DNA of 64,000 nucleotides. It comes from Gp6-AA40 sp035496255. Its GTDB lineage: Bacteria > Acidobacteriota > Vicinamibacteria > Vicinamibacterales > UBA2999. The notes beneath the pieces were generated by a model. It saw nothing but the letters and a program-made list of their open reading frames with translations, ran no database searches and was not told where the DNA came from. The DNA lies in the NCBI GenBank assembly GCA_035496255.1, contig DATJEU010000020.1:1-64000 (forward strand). The letters are read 5' to 3'. The stretch's first letter is position 1, and each line of letters begins with the position of its first letter. Positions 51,329 through 59,090 of this stretch are shown here, in pieces. The translations under genes were made by a program, and so were the position numbers.

Positions 51329-52204
51329 ATGAAGAAATACCTGATTCCCGCGCTCGCTCTGCTGATGCTGCCGGCGGCGGCCGCCCCTGCGGCCGCCCAG
51401 AACAAGGAACACATGCAGATGGAGGCGGAGCTGCGGATGGTGCAGGAGCAGAACCAGCAGCTCTCGCTCGCCTTCCAGCAGGCGATGGAAGCGATCAAGG
51501 CGCTCAACGGGCGGCTCGACGCGTCGGACAAGGCGCTGCAGCAGCGGTTCGCCGATCTCCAGCAGAAGCTCTCGGACGTCTCTCGCGATGTCAGCACCGT
51601 TGTCGAGCACTCCAGCGATACCGACACGCGCCTGCGCGCGCTGCGCGACGACATCAAGACGCTGCAGACGAACGTCACCGCGCTGGGCAACGCGCTGGCG
51701 CAGGGCGCTGCCGGTGCCGCCGCCCCACCGGCGGATCCAAACCTGTCAGGTGGTCCGACGACGCCTCCAGCCGGAGGCTCGATTACGCTGCCGCCGACCT
51801 TCGGACTCGATCCCAATAAGCAGCTCGCCCAGGCCAGGACGGATTACTACAACGGCAACTTCACGACGGCCATCGATGGTTTCGGAAAGCTGATCGCGCA
51901 ATTCCCTGATACCGAGGCGGCTGCCGAGGCGCAGTACTGGATGGGTGAGTCCTACTTCCAGTTGAAGAAGATGCCGGAGGCGCTGAGTGCCTTCAACCAG
52001 GTGCTGCAGAAATCGCCGCGCGCGACCTACGCCAACCAGGCCGCGTACAAAATCGGCGAGGCACAGCGCGCCATGGGCGATTTGGTTGCGGCGCGTCAAT
52101 CGTACGAGTCCGTGATCAAGCAGTACCCGAACAGCGACGGCGCGTACCAGTCGCAGCAGCGCCTGAGCGGCATGGCCGCGCAAAACGCTCCCGCCAAACC
52201 GTAG
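51329..52204 (+). CDS. cpoB: Tol-Pal accessory protein CpoB/YbgF
   Basis: The 291-residue protein has a signal peptide, a trimerising coiled coil at about residues 28-115 (EAELRMVQEQNQQLSLAFQQ) and a C-terminal TPR domain with ARTDYYNGNFTTAIDGFGKL, QYWMGESYFQLKKMPEALSA and AYKIGEAQRAMGDLVAARQS. CpoB coordinates the Tol motor with peptidoglycan synthesis in other bacteria. Seven bases separate it from pal. Confidence 0.92.
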   Translation: MKKYLIPALALLMLPAAAAPAAAQNKEHMQMEAELRMVQEQNQQLSLAFQQAMEAIKALNGRLDASDKALQQRFADLQQKLSDVSRDVSTVVEHSSDTDTRLRALRDDIKTLQTNVTALGNALAQGAAGAAAPPADPNLSGGPTTPPAGGSITLPPTFGLDPNKQLAQARTDYYNGNFTTAIDGFGKLIAQFPDTEAAAEAQYWMGESYFQLKKMPEALSAFNQVLQKSPRATYANQAAYKIGEAQRAMGDLVAARQSYESVIKQYPNSDGAYQSQQRLSGMAAQNAPAKP

Positions 52205-52245
52205 TTTTGACCTACCCTGTCACGGGTCTCTTCGAAAGTAAGAAA

Positions 52246-52293
52246 GGGCTCGAGCCGCCCTCGCCGGGCGTCGGCGATCGAGGCATCGAGCCC
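52246..52293 (+). ncRNA. Structured RNA element upstream of ssb (leader candidate)
   Basis: GGGCTCGA (52246-52253) pairs with TCGAGCCC (52286-52293) as a perfect 8-bp outer stem. Inside it TCGCCG (52261-52266) pairs with CGGCGA (52272-52277) around a five-base loop. No T-run follows, so a terminator is unlikely. It lies 100 bases before ssb and could be a 5' leader structure or processing site. Confidence 0.35.
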
Positions 52294-52395
52294 GACACGA
52301 GTGCACGGTCACCGCAACGGTAACCGTAGGGGCGGTTGTGCGCCGTCTGGCCGCTGTCGCAGCCAGGCGGCCTCCGGCGCCCAAGGAGCGTGAGT

Positions 52396-52842
52396 ATGGG
52401 CAGCGTGAACAAAGTGATTCTGGTCGGCAATCTCGGACGTGACGCCGAACTGCGGTACACCCCAGGTGGCGCCGCGGTCGCGACCTTGAACATGGCGACG
52501 ACGGAAGTGTGGAACGACCGCAACAACCAGCGCCAGGAAAAGACCGAATGGCATCGCGTCGTGCTCTGGGGCAAGCAGGCGGAAAGCCTTCAGGAGTACC
52601 TGACGAAGGGCAAACAGATCTACGTCGAGGGCCGGCTGCAGACGCGCCAATGGGACGACAAGGACGGCAACAAGCGCTACACCACCGAGATCAAGGCCGA
52701 CCGCATCACGCTGCTGGGCGGCGGCAGCGGCGGTGGTGCCGGCCGCGGGGCCGGCGGCATGGACCGCGCCAGCGCACAGATGGGTGGCGGGATGGACGAG
52801 CCGCCGATGGAACCGATCACCGACGACGACATTCCGTTCTAG
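52396..52842 (+). CDS. ssb: Single-stranded DNA-binding protein
   Basis: The 148-residue protein starts MGSVNKVILVGNLGRDAELR and contains KTEWHRVVLWGKQAESLQEY and QIYVEGRLQTRQWDDKDGNK, a full OB fold. A Gly-rich linker leads to the acidic tip DDDIPF that recruits repair and replication proteins. AAGGAG eight bases before the ATG at 52396 fixes the start; the frame is open 20 codons further up but without a ribosome binding site. It follows the Tol operon by about 190 bases. Confidence 0.96.
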   Translation: MGSVNKVILVGNLGRDAELRYTPGGAAVATLNMATTEVWNDRNNQRQEKTEWHRVVLWGKQAESLQEYLTKGKQIYVEGRLQTRQWDDKDGNKRYTTEIKADRITLLGGGSGGGAGRGAGGMDRASAQMGGGMDEPPMEPITDDDIPF

Positions 52843-52886
52843 CTGGTGGCTCGTGGCTCGTGAGTCTTGTAGTGCCGGGTCGCAGG

Positions 52887-52906
52887 GGTGGGTCTTTAGA
52901 CCCGCC
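52887..52906. repeat. 20-bp interspersed palindrome, copy 5
   Basis: GGTGGGTCT-TT-AGACCCGCC has one G-T type arm mismatch. It sits between the convergent ssb and manA genes, and its central TTA is the manA stop codon (TAA on the minus strand, 52896-52898). Confidence 0.65.
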
Positions 52907-53915
52907 CCCGCTCCCGCCCGCAACTCGCCTCGACCTGCCCTGACATTCCGGGCTCGATCACGAGGAAGCGTGCTCCGCGCCCGGCAGTGATCTCCGCATC
53001 GCGGGTTGCTGCCGGAACTACCGCAAAGTTTCCAGCGCGCACAGTAACCGACACGCCGCTTCCCTCGACCCCTACTGCCCCATCCGTCACCGCGATCACG
53101 CGAACGATGTCGCTCTCGAACGGCAGCGCGCCAGCGTCTGACGCTTCAATGAGATCGGCCTGGAATAGCGCGTCCCGCACCAGTGGACGCCTCCTGAACA
53201 CATCGTCTGTGATCGAATCGTCACCGGCGAGCGACGGTTCGACATCGTCGAAGTCGATGCTCGCCAGCGATTCCTCGATGTGCAGGGCTCGAGGCTTGCC
53301 GTCGAGGCCGGCTCGATCCCAGTCGTACACGCGAAAGGTCGTGTCCGAGTTCTGCTGGATCTCGAAGATCACCAGGCCCGCGCCGATCGCATGGACGCGC
53401 CCGCTCGGCAGAAACATGGTGTCGCCCGCGCGGACGGCGACGCGGTGAAAGCAGTCGGCGACCCTGCCCTCGCGGATGGCGGCTTCGAACGCCTGTCGCG
53501 TGATGCCGCGCTTCAGACCGACGAACAACTCGGCGCCCGGTTCGGCGGCGGCGATGTACCACATCTCAGTCTTCGGATCGCCGAGATGCGCGGCTCGCGC
53601 AGGTGGATGCACCTGCAGCGAGAGCTTCTCGCGCGCATCGAGGATCTTGCACAGCAGCGGAAACCGGCCGCCGATCGCCGTGGCCGCCGCGCCCAGCAGC
53701 TCGGGCCCGTGTGCGTCCATCAACCACCGCAACGTCCGACCCGCGAGCGGTCCATTGGCGATGACCGACTCATCGCCGGGTCGATCGCTGACCTCCCACG
53801 ATTCGCCAATCGGCGCCGATGGTGGTAACGGCTTGCGATAGAGGCGCTCGAGCGCCCGTCCGCCCCACACGCGCTCCTTGAAGATCGGATGAAAGACGAT
53901 CGGGTACAGCGCCAT
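52896..53915 (-). CDS. manA: Class I mannose-6-phosphate isomerase
   Basis: The 339-residue protein has YPIVFHPIFKERVWGGRALE, GESWEVSDRPGDES, the zinc-binding LSLQVHPP with KTEMWYI and the GRVHAIGAGLVIFEIQQNSD segment with a further zinc histidine. It interconverts mannose-6-phosphate and fructose-6-phosphate, supplying nucleotide sugars for LPS. It is last in the PTS cluster, six bases after ptsI. Its final residues are encoded by the half of a 20-bp palindrome that holds the stop codon. Confidence 0.93.
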   Translation of the reverse strand: MALYPIVFHPIFKERVWGGRALERLYRKPLPPSAPIGESWEVSDRPGDESVIANGPLAGRTLRWLMDAHGPELLGAAATAIGGRFPLLCKILDAREKLSLQVHPPARAAHLGDPKTEMWYIAAAEPGAELFVGLKRGITRQAFEAAIREGRVADCFHRVAVRAGDTMFLPSGRVHAIGAGLVIFEIQQNSDTTFRVYDWDRAGLDGKPRALHIEESLASIDFDDVEPSLAGDDSITDDVFRRRPLVRDALFQADLIEASDAGALPFESDIVRVIAVTDGAVGVEGSGVSVTVRAGNFAVVPAATRDAEITAGRGARFLVIEPGMSGQVEASCGRERGRV

Positions 53916-53920
53916 GCGCC

Positions 53921-55699
53921 CTATTTCAGGATCTCGGCGGGATGATCGAAGGCGCGTCGCAGGTACTGGTCGATCTCCTCCACCGTGCCGAGGGTGAAGA
54001 CATGCGCGGCGACGTGGACCATCTCGGCGATGCTCGTCTCCTGGACGACGCGCCGGGCCATCGGCAACGCGCCTGGCGTCATGCTGAAATCGGTGAGGCC
54101 ACAGCCGAGCAGCAACCGCAGGAACAACGGATCCGACGCCATCTCACCGCACAGCGACACCGGTATGCCGCGCCGGCGGGCGCCGCGCCGTACCGCACGC
54201 AGCAGCCGCAGCACCGCCGGATGAAGCGGTTGATAGCGATCGGACACGCGTTCGTCCATGCGATCGACGGCGAGCGTGTACTGGATCAAGTCGTTGGTGC
54301 CGATGGTGAAGAAGTCGACCTCGCGAGCGAGCAGCGGCGCGGTGAAGGCTGCCGACGGGACCTCGATCATGATGCCGATCGGCACGGCCGGTGCCTCGAT
54401 GCCGCGCGTCCTGAGCTCCGCACGCGCCTCCTCGACCAGCACCCGCGCCGTTCGCACCTCGTGCACTGACGAGACGAACGGGAACATGATCCGCAGCGAG
54501 CCATGGGCCGCGGCCCGCAACAGCGCGCGGACCTGTGTCTTCAGGATTTCCGGCTGCGCCAGACCGAACCTGATGCCGCGAAGCCCGGCGTGACCGGAAC
54601 GCTGGGTCCGGTCGTGCTCCGGGAACCAGCGCGCGTCGAGCGCTGCGTCGACCAGCGGGCGCGCGAGCTGCCGCTCGTCGATGTCGAACGTGCGAATGGT
54701 GACTGGCCGCGGCGCCATCCGCTCAACCAACTGTCGATAGACGTGATACTGCTCTTCTTCAGCCGCCATGTCCGGCGGGCCGCCCACCAGCATGAACTCC
54801 GAGCGGTACAGTCCGATGCCTTCGGCGCCGGCGGCGATGGCGGCGGCGACGTCTTCTGAACGCTCGATATTGGCCTGCAGGACCACCGGTACGCCGTCGA
54901 GTGAGCGGACGGGGCCGTCGGCGGCGTGCGGAACCGCCACCTGCTGCTTCATGATCCGCGCACGCGCGTCGGCTTCCTGCCAGTCCGCCGGGCTCGGTTC
55001 GATGATGACTTCGCCGGAGTCGCCGTCGACGATGACCGAGGCGCCGGGCGGGATGCGCAGGCTGACGTCGTGGAGCCCGACCGCCGCCGGCACACCGAGC
55101 GATCGCGCGAGGATCGCGGTGTGGTACGTGCGGCTGCCGGCGTCGGTGGCGAAGCCGCGGATGCGCGTCCAATCGAGCTGCGCCACGACCGACGGCGTGA
55201 GTTCATCCGCAATCAGGACGCAGGGCGTATCGAGATCCTGGAGCAGATCGCGCGCGCCGCCCTTTTCGTCGCGCAGGTTCATGCGCAGCCGGCCGGCGAC
55301 GTCATGGAGATCGCCCTTCCGCTCGTGCAGATACGGATCCCTGACGTCGTTGAAGATCGCCGCGATCTCGTCGAGCGCCCGCTGCACCGCCCATTCGGCG
55401 TTGACCCGTTCCTCGCACACGACCGACGCCGCCCGGCCGACCAGCATCGGATCGTCGAGCATCATCAACTGCGCATCGAAGAGCGCCGCGAGGTCGGAGC
55501 CTTTCAACTGTGCGATCCGCTCTCGAATCTGCACGAGCTGGTCGCGCGATCGCGCGCGCGCCCGATCGAGCGCCGACAGTTCACGCGCCACGCGATCGGG
55601 CGCAATCGGAAACCGAATGACCTGCGTCCGCTGGATGGCCACCAGCGCCGGGCCGATGGCAATCCCGCTGGAGACGCCAATCCCTTTCAACCGTTCCAC
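53921..55699 (-). CDS. ptsI: PTS enzyme I (phosphoenolpyruvate-protein phosphotransferase)
   Basis: The 592-residue protein has the phosphorylated His in DAGSRTYHTAILARSLGVPA, the PEP-binding barrel with GIGLYRSEFMLVG and GIRFGLAQPEILKTQVRALL, the catalytic FFTIGTNDLIQYTLAVDR and the Cys-containing VSLCGEMASDP. It takes phosphate from PEP and passes it to HPr. Length and motifs are normal. The GTG start overlaps ptsH by 13 bases. No GAF domain is present, so this is the sugar-type EI rather than PtsP. Confidence 0.96.
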   Translation of the reverse strand: MERLKGIGVSSGIAIGPALVAIQRTQVIRFPIAPDRVARELSALDRARARSRDQLVQIRERIAQLKGSDLAALFDAQLMMLDDPMLVGRAASVVCEERVNAEWAVQRALDEIAAIFNDVRDPYLHERKGDLHDVAGRLRMNLRDEKGGARDLLQDLDTPCVLIADELTPSVVAQLDWTRIRGFATDAGSRTYHTAILARSLGVPAAVGLHDVSLRIPPGASVIVDGDSGEVIIEPSPADWQEADARARIMKQQVAVPHAADGPVRSLDGVPVVLQANIERSEDVAAAIAAGAEGIGLYRSEFMLVGGPPDMAAEEEQYHVYRQLVERMAPRPVTIRTFDIDERQLARPLVDAALDARWFPEHDRTQRSGHAGLRGIRFGLAQPEILKTQVRALLRAAAHGSLRIMFPFVSSVHEVRTARVLVEEARAELRTRGIEAPAVPIGIMIEVPSAAFTAPLLAREVDFFTIGTNDLIQYTLAVDRMDERVSDRYQPLHPAVLRLLRAVRRGARRRGIPVSLCGEMASDPLFLRLLLGCGLTDFSMTPGALPMARRVVQETSIAEMVHVAAHVFTLGTVEEIDQYLRRAFDHPAEILK

Positions 55700-55965
55700 G
55701 TTTCCTCACCAAATCCCGAAGCCACCAGTTGCGCCAGCGCCTCGACGGCGTCACGCTCATCGGGCCCTTCGCCCGAGATCGTGATGGTCGTCCCGCGCGC
55801 CGCCGCCAGCAGCAGAATCCCCATGATGCTCTTGCCGTCCATCACCTTGCTGTCACGGCCGACGCGAATCTGCGCGTGGTACCGGGTGGCGAGGTGGACG
55901 AAGCGAGCGGCCGCGCGCGCGTGCAGGCCAAGCTGATTCACGACCCTCACCTCGCGCGTGTGCAT
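55687..55965 (-). CDS. ptsH: HPr phosphocarrier protein
   Basis: The 92-residue protein has the active His in NQLGLHARAAARFV (His near 15) and the regulatory serine in VMDGKSIMGILLLAA (near 46), the target of HPr kinase. The ATG at 55965 gives the standard length. Both phosphorylation sites are intact, in agreement with the hprK gene in the same cluster. Confidence 0.95.
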   Translation of the reverse strand: MHTREVRVVNQLGLHARAAARFVHLATRYHAQIRVGRDSKVMDGKSIMGILLLAAARGTTITISGEGPDERDAVEALAQLVASGFGEETWNG

Positions 55966-56085
55966 CTGTTTAAACTCCCCAGTCCCGACGACTGACGCTC
56001 GGCCCAATCCCCACAGCTCCCCCGAGTGCGCCCGCGTGTGGGAGTCGGCACGCGATCCCGCGTTGGGAGTTGGGAATCATCGATC

Positions 56086-56496
56086 TCACGCCTTCTCTCC
56101 CCGCAACAGATCGGAAGCCACCCAGATCGCGTGACGTCCGTGCTCGCGCAGGTCGCGCGCGACGTCGAGCAGGGCCGCCGATTCACGCGTCTGCGCGATC
56201 TTGATCAGCATCGGCAGGTTGACGCCGGTGATCACCTCGACCTGGTTCTCCGGCAGAAACGTCATCGCCAGGTTCGCCGGCGTGCCGCCGAACATGTCGG
56301 TCAGGATCAGCACGCCATCCGTATCCGGACGCACGCGCGTGATCGCCTGCGCAATCTCCTCGCGCGCATCCTGGGTGTCGTCGTGCCAGCCGATCGACAC
56401 GGCCGTGAACTGCGGCAGGTCGCCGACGATCATTTCCGCCGCGTTGACCAGCTCGGTGGCGAGCTGCCCGTGGGTGACGACGACGACGCCGATCAT
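56086..56496 (-). CDS. PTS mannose-type EIIA domain protein
   Basis: The 136-residue single-domain protein has the phosphorylatable His in IGVVVVTHGQLATELVN, then VSIGWHDDTQDAREEIAQ, and LILTDMFGGTPANLAMTF, the EIIA-Man fold. No EIIB, IIC or IID gene is in the window, so it probably acts as a phosphorylation-dependent regulator. Its ATG overlaps the rapZ stop. About 120 non-coding bases with TTGGGAGTT repeats separate it from ptsH. Confidence 0.93.
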   Translation of the reverse strand: MIGVVVVTHGQLATELVNAAEMIVGDLPQFTAVSIGWHDDTQDAREEIAQAITRVRPDTDGVLILTDMFGGTPANLAMTFLPENQVEVITGVNLPMLIKIAQTRESAALLDVARDLREHGRHAIWVASDLLRGEKA

Positions 56497-57458
56497 GAAT
56501 CCCGGTGCTTCACGCGCAGCCGCACGCCTTTGACGTGCGCCAGCGACTTCCTGAGCGCTTCGGCGATCATCACCGATCGGTGCCGTCCGCCGGTGCAGCC
56601 GATCGCCACGGTCAGATAACTCTTGCCCTCCTGCACGTAGTGCGGCAATGCGAACTGCAGGAACGACGTCAACTGATCGAGAAAGTCCGTCGTCTCCGGA
56701 TGGCGCCGCATGAAACGGACGACCGCGCGATCGCGGCCGGTCATCTTCCGGAGGTGATCGACGAAGTGCGGGTTGGGCAGGCAGCGCACGTCGAAGACGA
56801 GGTCGGCATCGACCGGCACGCCATGCTTATACCCGAAGCTCACCAGGTTCACCACCATCTCGGCGCGCGTGTTCTCGTCGCGCGACATGCGCATGAACGT
56901 GTCGCGCAGCTCGTGCACCGTCAGGCTGGACGTGTCGACGATCAGGTCGGCCATGCGGCGAATCTGATTGAGCTTCTCACGTTCTTCGCGGATGCCCTCT
57001 TCGACCGACCGGTCGGGCGCGAGCGGATGCGGGCGCCGCGTTTCGCTGAAGCGGCGCACCAGCGCGCTGTGGCTCGCCTCGAGGAAGATCAGCATCGGGT
57101 TCAGCCCCGCTGTCTGCTGCAGCCTCCGGAACGTGCGCGGGAACTGCGTCAGGAACCCCCCTTCGCGGACATCGACCACGATCGCCACTTTATCGAGTGA
57201 GGCATCATCCCGCGTCGTCAGCTCCGCCATCGTCGGGATGAGCAGCGTCGGCAGGTTGTCGATGCAGAAGTAGCCGAGGTCCTCGAGCGCGCGGATGGCT
57301 TGCGTCTTCCCGGCGCCAGAGAGTCCCGTGAGAATCACGAAGCGCCGCGTGCCGCGTGTCGGCTTGCGCGCCGCGCTGGCACCATGACGGCTTCGCTTGA
57401 TCGTCGCGGTCTTGTGGCGTCCGCCAGCGATCTGTCCGCCGCGTCGCTGTGCGCTCAT
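56493..57458 (-). CDS. rapZ: RNase adaptor/nucleotide-binding protein RapZ (YvcJ)
   Basis: The 321-residue protein has Walker A FVILTGLSGAGKTQAIRALE near residue 45, IDNLPTLLIPTM, VVDVREGGFL and the C-terminal RapZ domain with SFGYKHGVPVDADLVFDVRC and VAIGCTGGRHRSVMIAEAL. In enterobacteria RapZ senses GlcN6P and controls glmS mRNA through a small RNA. The ATG at 57458 overlaps the hprK stop; the much longer frame upstream is not used. The N-terminal 38 residues are a basic extension. Confidence 0.94.
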   Translation of the reverse strand: MSAQRRGGQIAGGRHKTATIKRSRHGASAARKPTRGTRRFVILTGLSGAGKTQAIRALEDLGYFCIDNLPTLLIPTMAELTTRDDASLDKVAIVVDVREGGFLTQFPRTFRRLQQTAGLNPMLIFLEASHSALVRRFSETRRPHPLAPDRSVEEGIREEREKLNQIRRMADLIVDTSSLTVHELRDTFMRMSRDENTRAEMVVNLVSFGYKHGVPVDADLVFDVRCLPNPHFVDHLRKMTGRDRAVVRFMRRHPETTDFLDQLTSFLQFALPHYVQEGKSYLTVAIGCTGGRHRSVMIAEALRKSLAHVKGVRLRVKHRDS

Positions 57459-58444
57459 ACCTGCCCGCCGTGCTCCGCGTCTTCGTCGGCATCGATGTCG
57501 GCTTCGGCGTCGCGCAGCTGCTGCTCGAGCCGGGAGACGAGATCGCGCGCCGCGTTCAGCCCCTTCGATCGCAGCAGTTGATTGCGTGCGGCGACTTCCA
57601 CCAGGATCGCCAGGCTCCGGCCCGGCGCCACCGGCATGCGGATCAACGGGATCTTGACGGCGAAGATCTCGTGCGTGTTCTCGTCGACGCCGAGTCGATC
57701 GTACTCGCGCGTCGTATCCCATCGCTCGAGCTGGACGACGAGCTCGATCCGCTTGGACGTCCGCGTGGACGCGATGCCGAACAGATCGCGGATGTTGATC
57801 ACCCCGAGGCCGCGCAGTTCCATGTGATGGCGCGTCAACTCGGGACACGTGCCGATGACCACTGTTTCACCGCGGCGGCGCACTTCGACGGTGTCGTCCG
57901 CGACCAGCCGATGGCCGCGCACGATCAGGTCGAGCGCGCACTCGCTCTTGCCGATGCCGCTTTCACCGATGATCAGCACGCCGAGTCCGAGGATGTCGAT
58001 CAGCACGCCGTGGATCACCTGCCGCACGGCGAGGGCGTCGTCGAGGATGGCGCTGATCTTGGCGATCGCCAGCGGCGTCGCGACCCGCGTGCGCAGCAGC
58101 GGGACGTCATAGCGCTCGGCGGTCTGCAGCAGTTCGACCGGAGGTGTTCCGCCGCCCGTGATCAGCACGCACGGGATGTCGTGGCTGAAGGCAGCGGCCA
58201 GCATGTTCATGCGTTCGGTCGCGGGCAGGCTCTCCAGATAGCGTACCTCGCTCTCGCCGAACACGAACACGCGCGCGGGTTGCAGGTACTCGTGAAAGCC
58301 GGCGAGTGCGAGACCGGTCTTCTGGATGTGCGGGCTGGTGATGATGCGTTCGAGACCGCCGCGCCCGCTGAGCAGTTCCAACGGGAGCCCCATGGCGTCG
58401 GGCCGGCTGTTCAGCAGGCCCGAGACCGTGACGGAAGGACTCAT
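57455..58444 (-). CDS. hprK: HPr kinase/phosphorylase
   Basis: The 329-residue protein has an N-terminal MurF-like domain and a kinase domain with the P-loop VLIIGESGIGKSECALDLIV and ELRGLGVINIRDLFGI, the HprK signature. It phosphorylates HPr on the regulatory serine, and removes that phosphate, in response to metabolites. A Glu/Asp-rich tail (QLRDAEADIDADEDAEHGG) is present. It is flanked by hpf and rapZ as in many proteobacteria. Confidence 0.96.
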   Translation of the reverse strand: MSPSVTVSGLLNSRPDAMGLPLELLSGRGGLERIITSPHIQKTGLALAGFHEYLQPARVFVFGESEVRYLESLPATERMNMLAAAFSHDIPCVLITGGGTPPVELLQTAERYDVPLLRTRVATPLAIAKISAILDDALAVRQVIHGVLIDILGLGVLIIGESGIGKSECALDLIVRGHRLVADDTVEVRRRGETVVIGTCPELTRHHMELRGLGVINIRDLFGIASTRTSKRIELVVQLERWDTTREYDRLGVDENTHEIFAVKIPLIRMPVAPGRSLAILVEVAARNQLLRSKGLNAARDLVSRLEQQLRDAEADIDADEDAEHGGQV

Positions 58445-58448
58445 GGCA

Positions 58449-59045
58449 TCAGGCTTCCGGTTCGATCAGACCGATGTTGCCGTCCGGACGCCGGAACAGC
58501 ACGGTGACAGCGTCGTTGCTCGAATTGCGGAAGACGAACACGCTGGCGTCGCCATCGCCGAGTTCGGCCGCGGCATCTTCGATGGTCATCGGTTTCGCGG
58601 CGCGGCTGCGTACGCGAATGACGCGCGGCTGGCCGTTGCCCGAGAGGCGCCTGGCAGCGTCCGCGCGCCGCCCGCCCGTGCGCCCGGTGGCAGCGGTCGA
58701 GGTCTCGGGCGCAGGCGCGGTCGACTCCGTGTCGGCGGCCATTCCGCGGCGCTTGCGTCCGTCCCACTTTCCTTTCAGCTTACGGACCTGCTGGTTGATC
58801 TTCGCCAGCGCCTGGTTGATCGCGAGCTCCCAGGTGCTGCCGCTCCCGGTGCCATGGAAGAAGTGTTCGCCGCGCGCGTGCAGGGTGATCTCGGCGCGAT
58901 GACGGAACTTCTCCAGACCGAGGACGATCTGCATCGAGACGGCGCGGTCGTGGAACAGCCGATCGAGCTTGTCGAGGCGCTCGTCGACGAGACGTGTGAG
59001 CGTTGGGGTAATCCGAACGTGGCGTCCGGTGAGTTCGAGGCGCAT
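58449..59045 (-). CDS. hpf: Long-form ribosome hibernation promoting factor
   Basis: The 198-residue protein has the RaiA/HPF domain (MRLELTGRHVRITPTLTRLV, EITLHARGEHFFHGTGSG, INQALAKINQQVRKLKGKW). An Ala/Thr linker and a C-terminal dimerisation domain follow (MTIEDAAAELGDGDASVFVF, ending DGNIGLIEPE). Long HPF forms 100S ribosome dimers in stationary phase. The cluster rpoN-hpf is conserved widely. Confidence 0.94.
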   Translation of the reverse strand: MRLELTGRHVRITPTLTRLVDERLDKLDRLFHDRAVSMQIVLGLEKFRHRAEITLHARGEHFFHGTGSGSTWELAINQALAKINQQVRKLKGKWDGRKRRGMAADTESTAPAPETSTAATGRTGGRRADAARRLSGNGQPRVIRVRSRAAKPMTIEDAAAELGDGDASVFVFRNSSNDAVTVLFRRPDGNIGLIEPEA

Positions 59046-59090
59046 GATCCTGTTGGGCCGGGAAGCCGCGACCGGCGGTCCCCGGCGGAC

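Noticed and set aside
55687..55699. GTTCCACGTTTCC at the ptsH/ptsI junction considered as a parS half-site
   Set aside because: Only the left half resembles TGTTNCACGTGNAACA and it lies in overlapping coding sequence. No symmetric partner is present.
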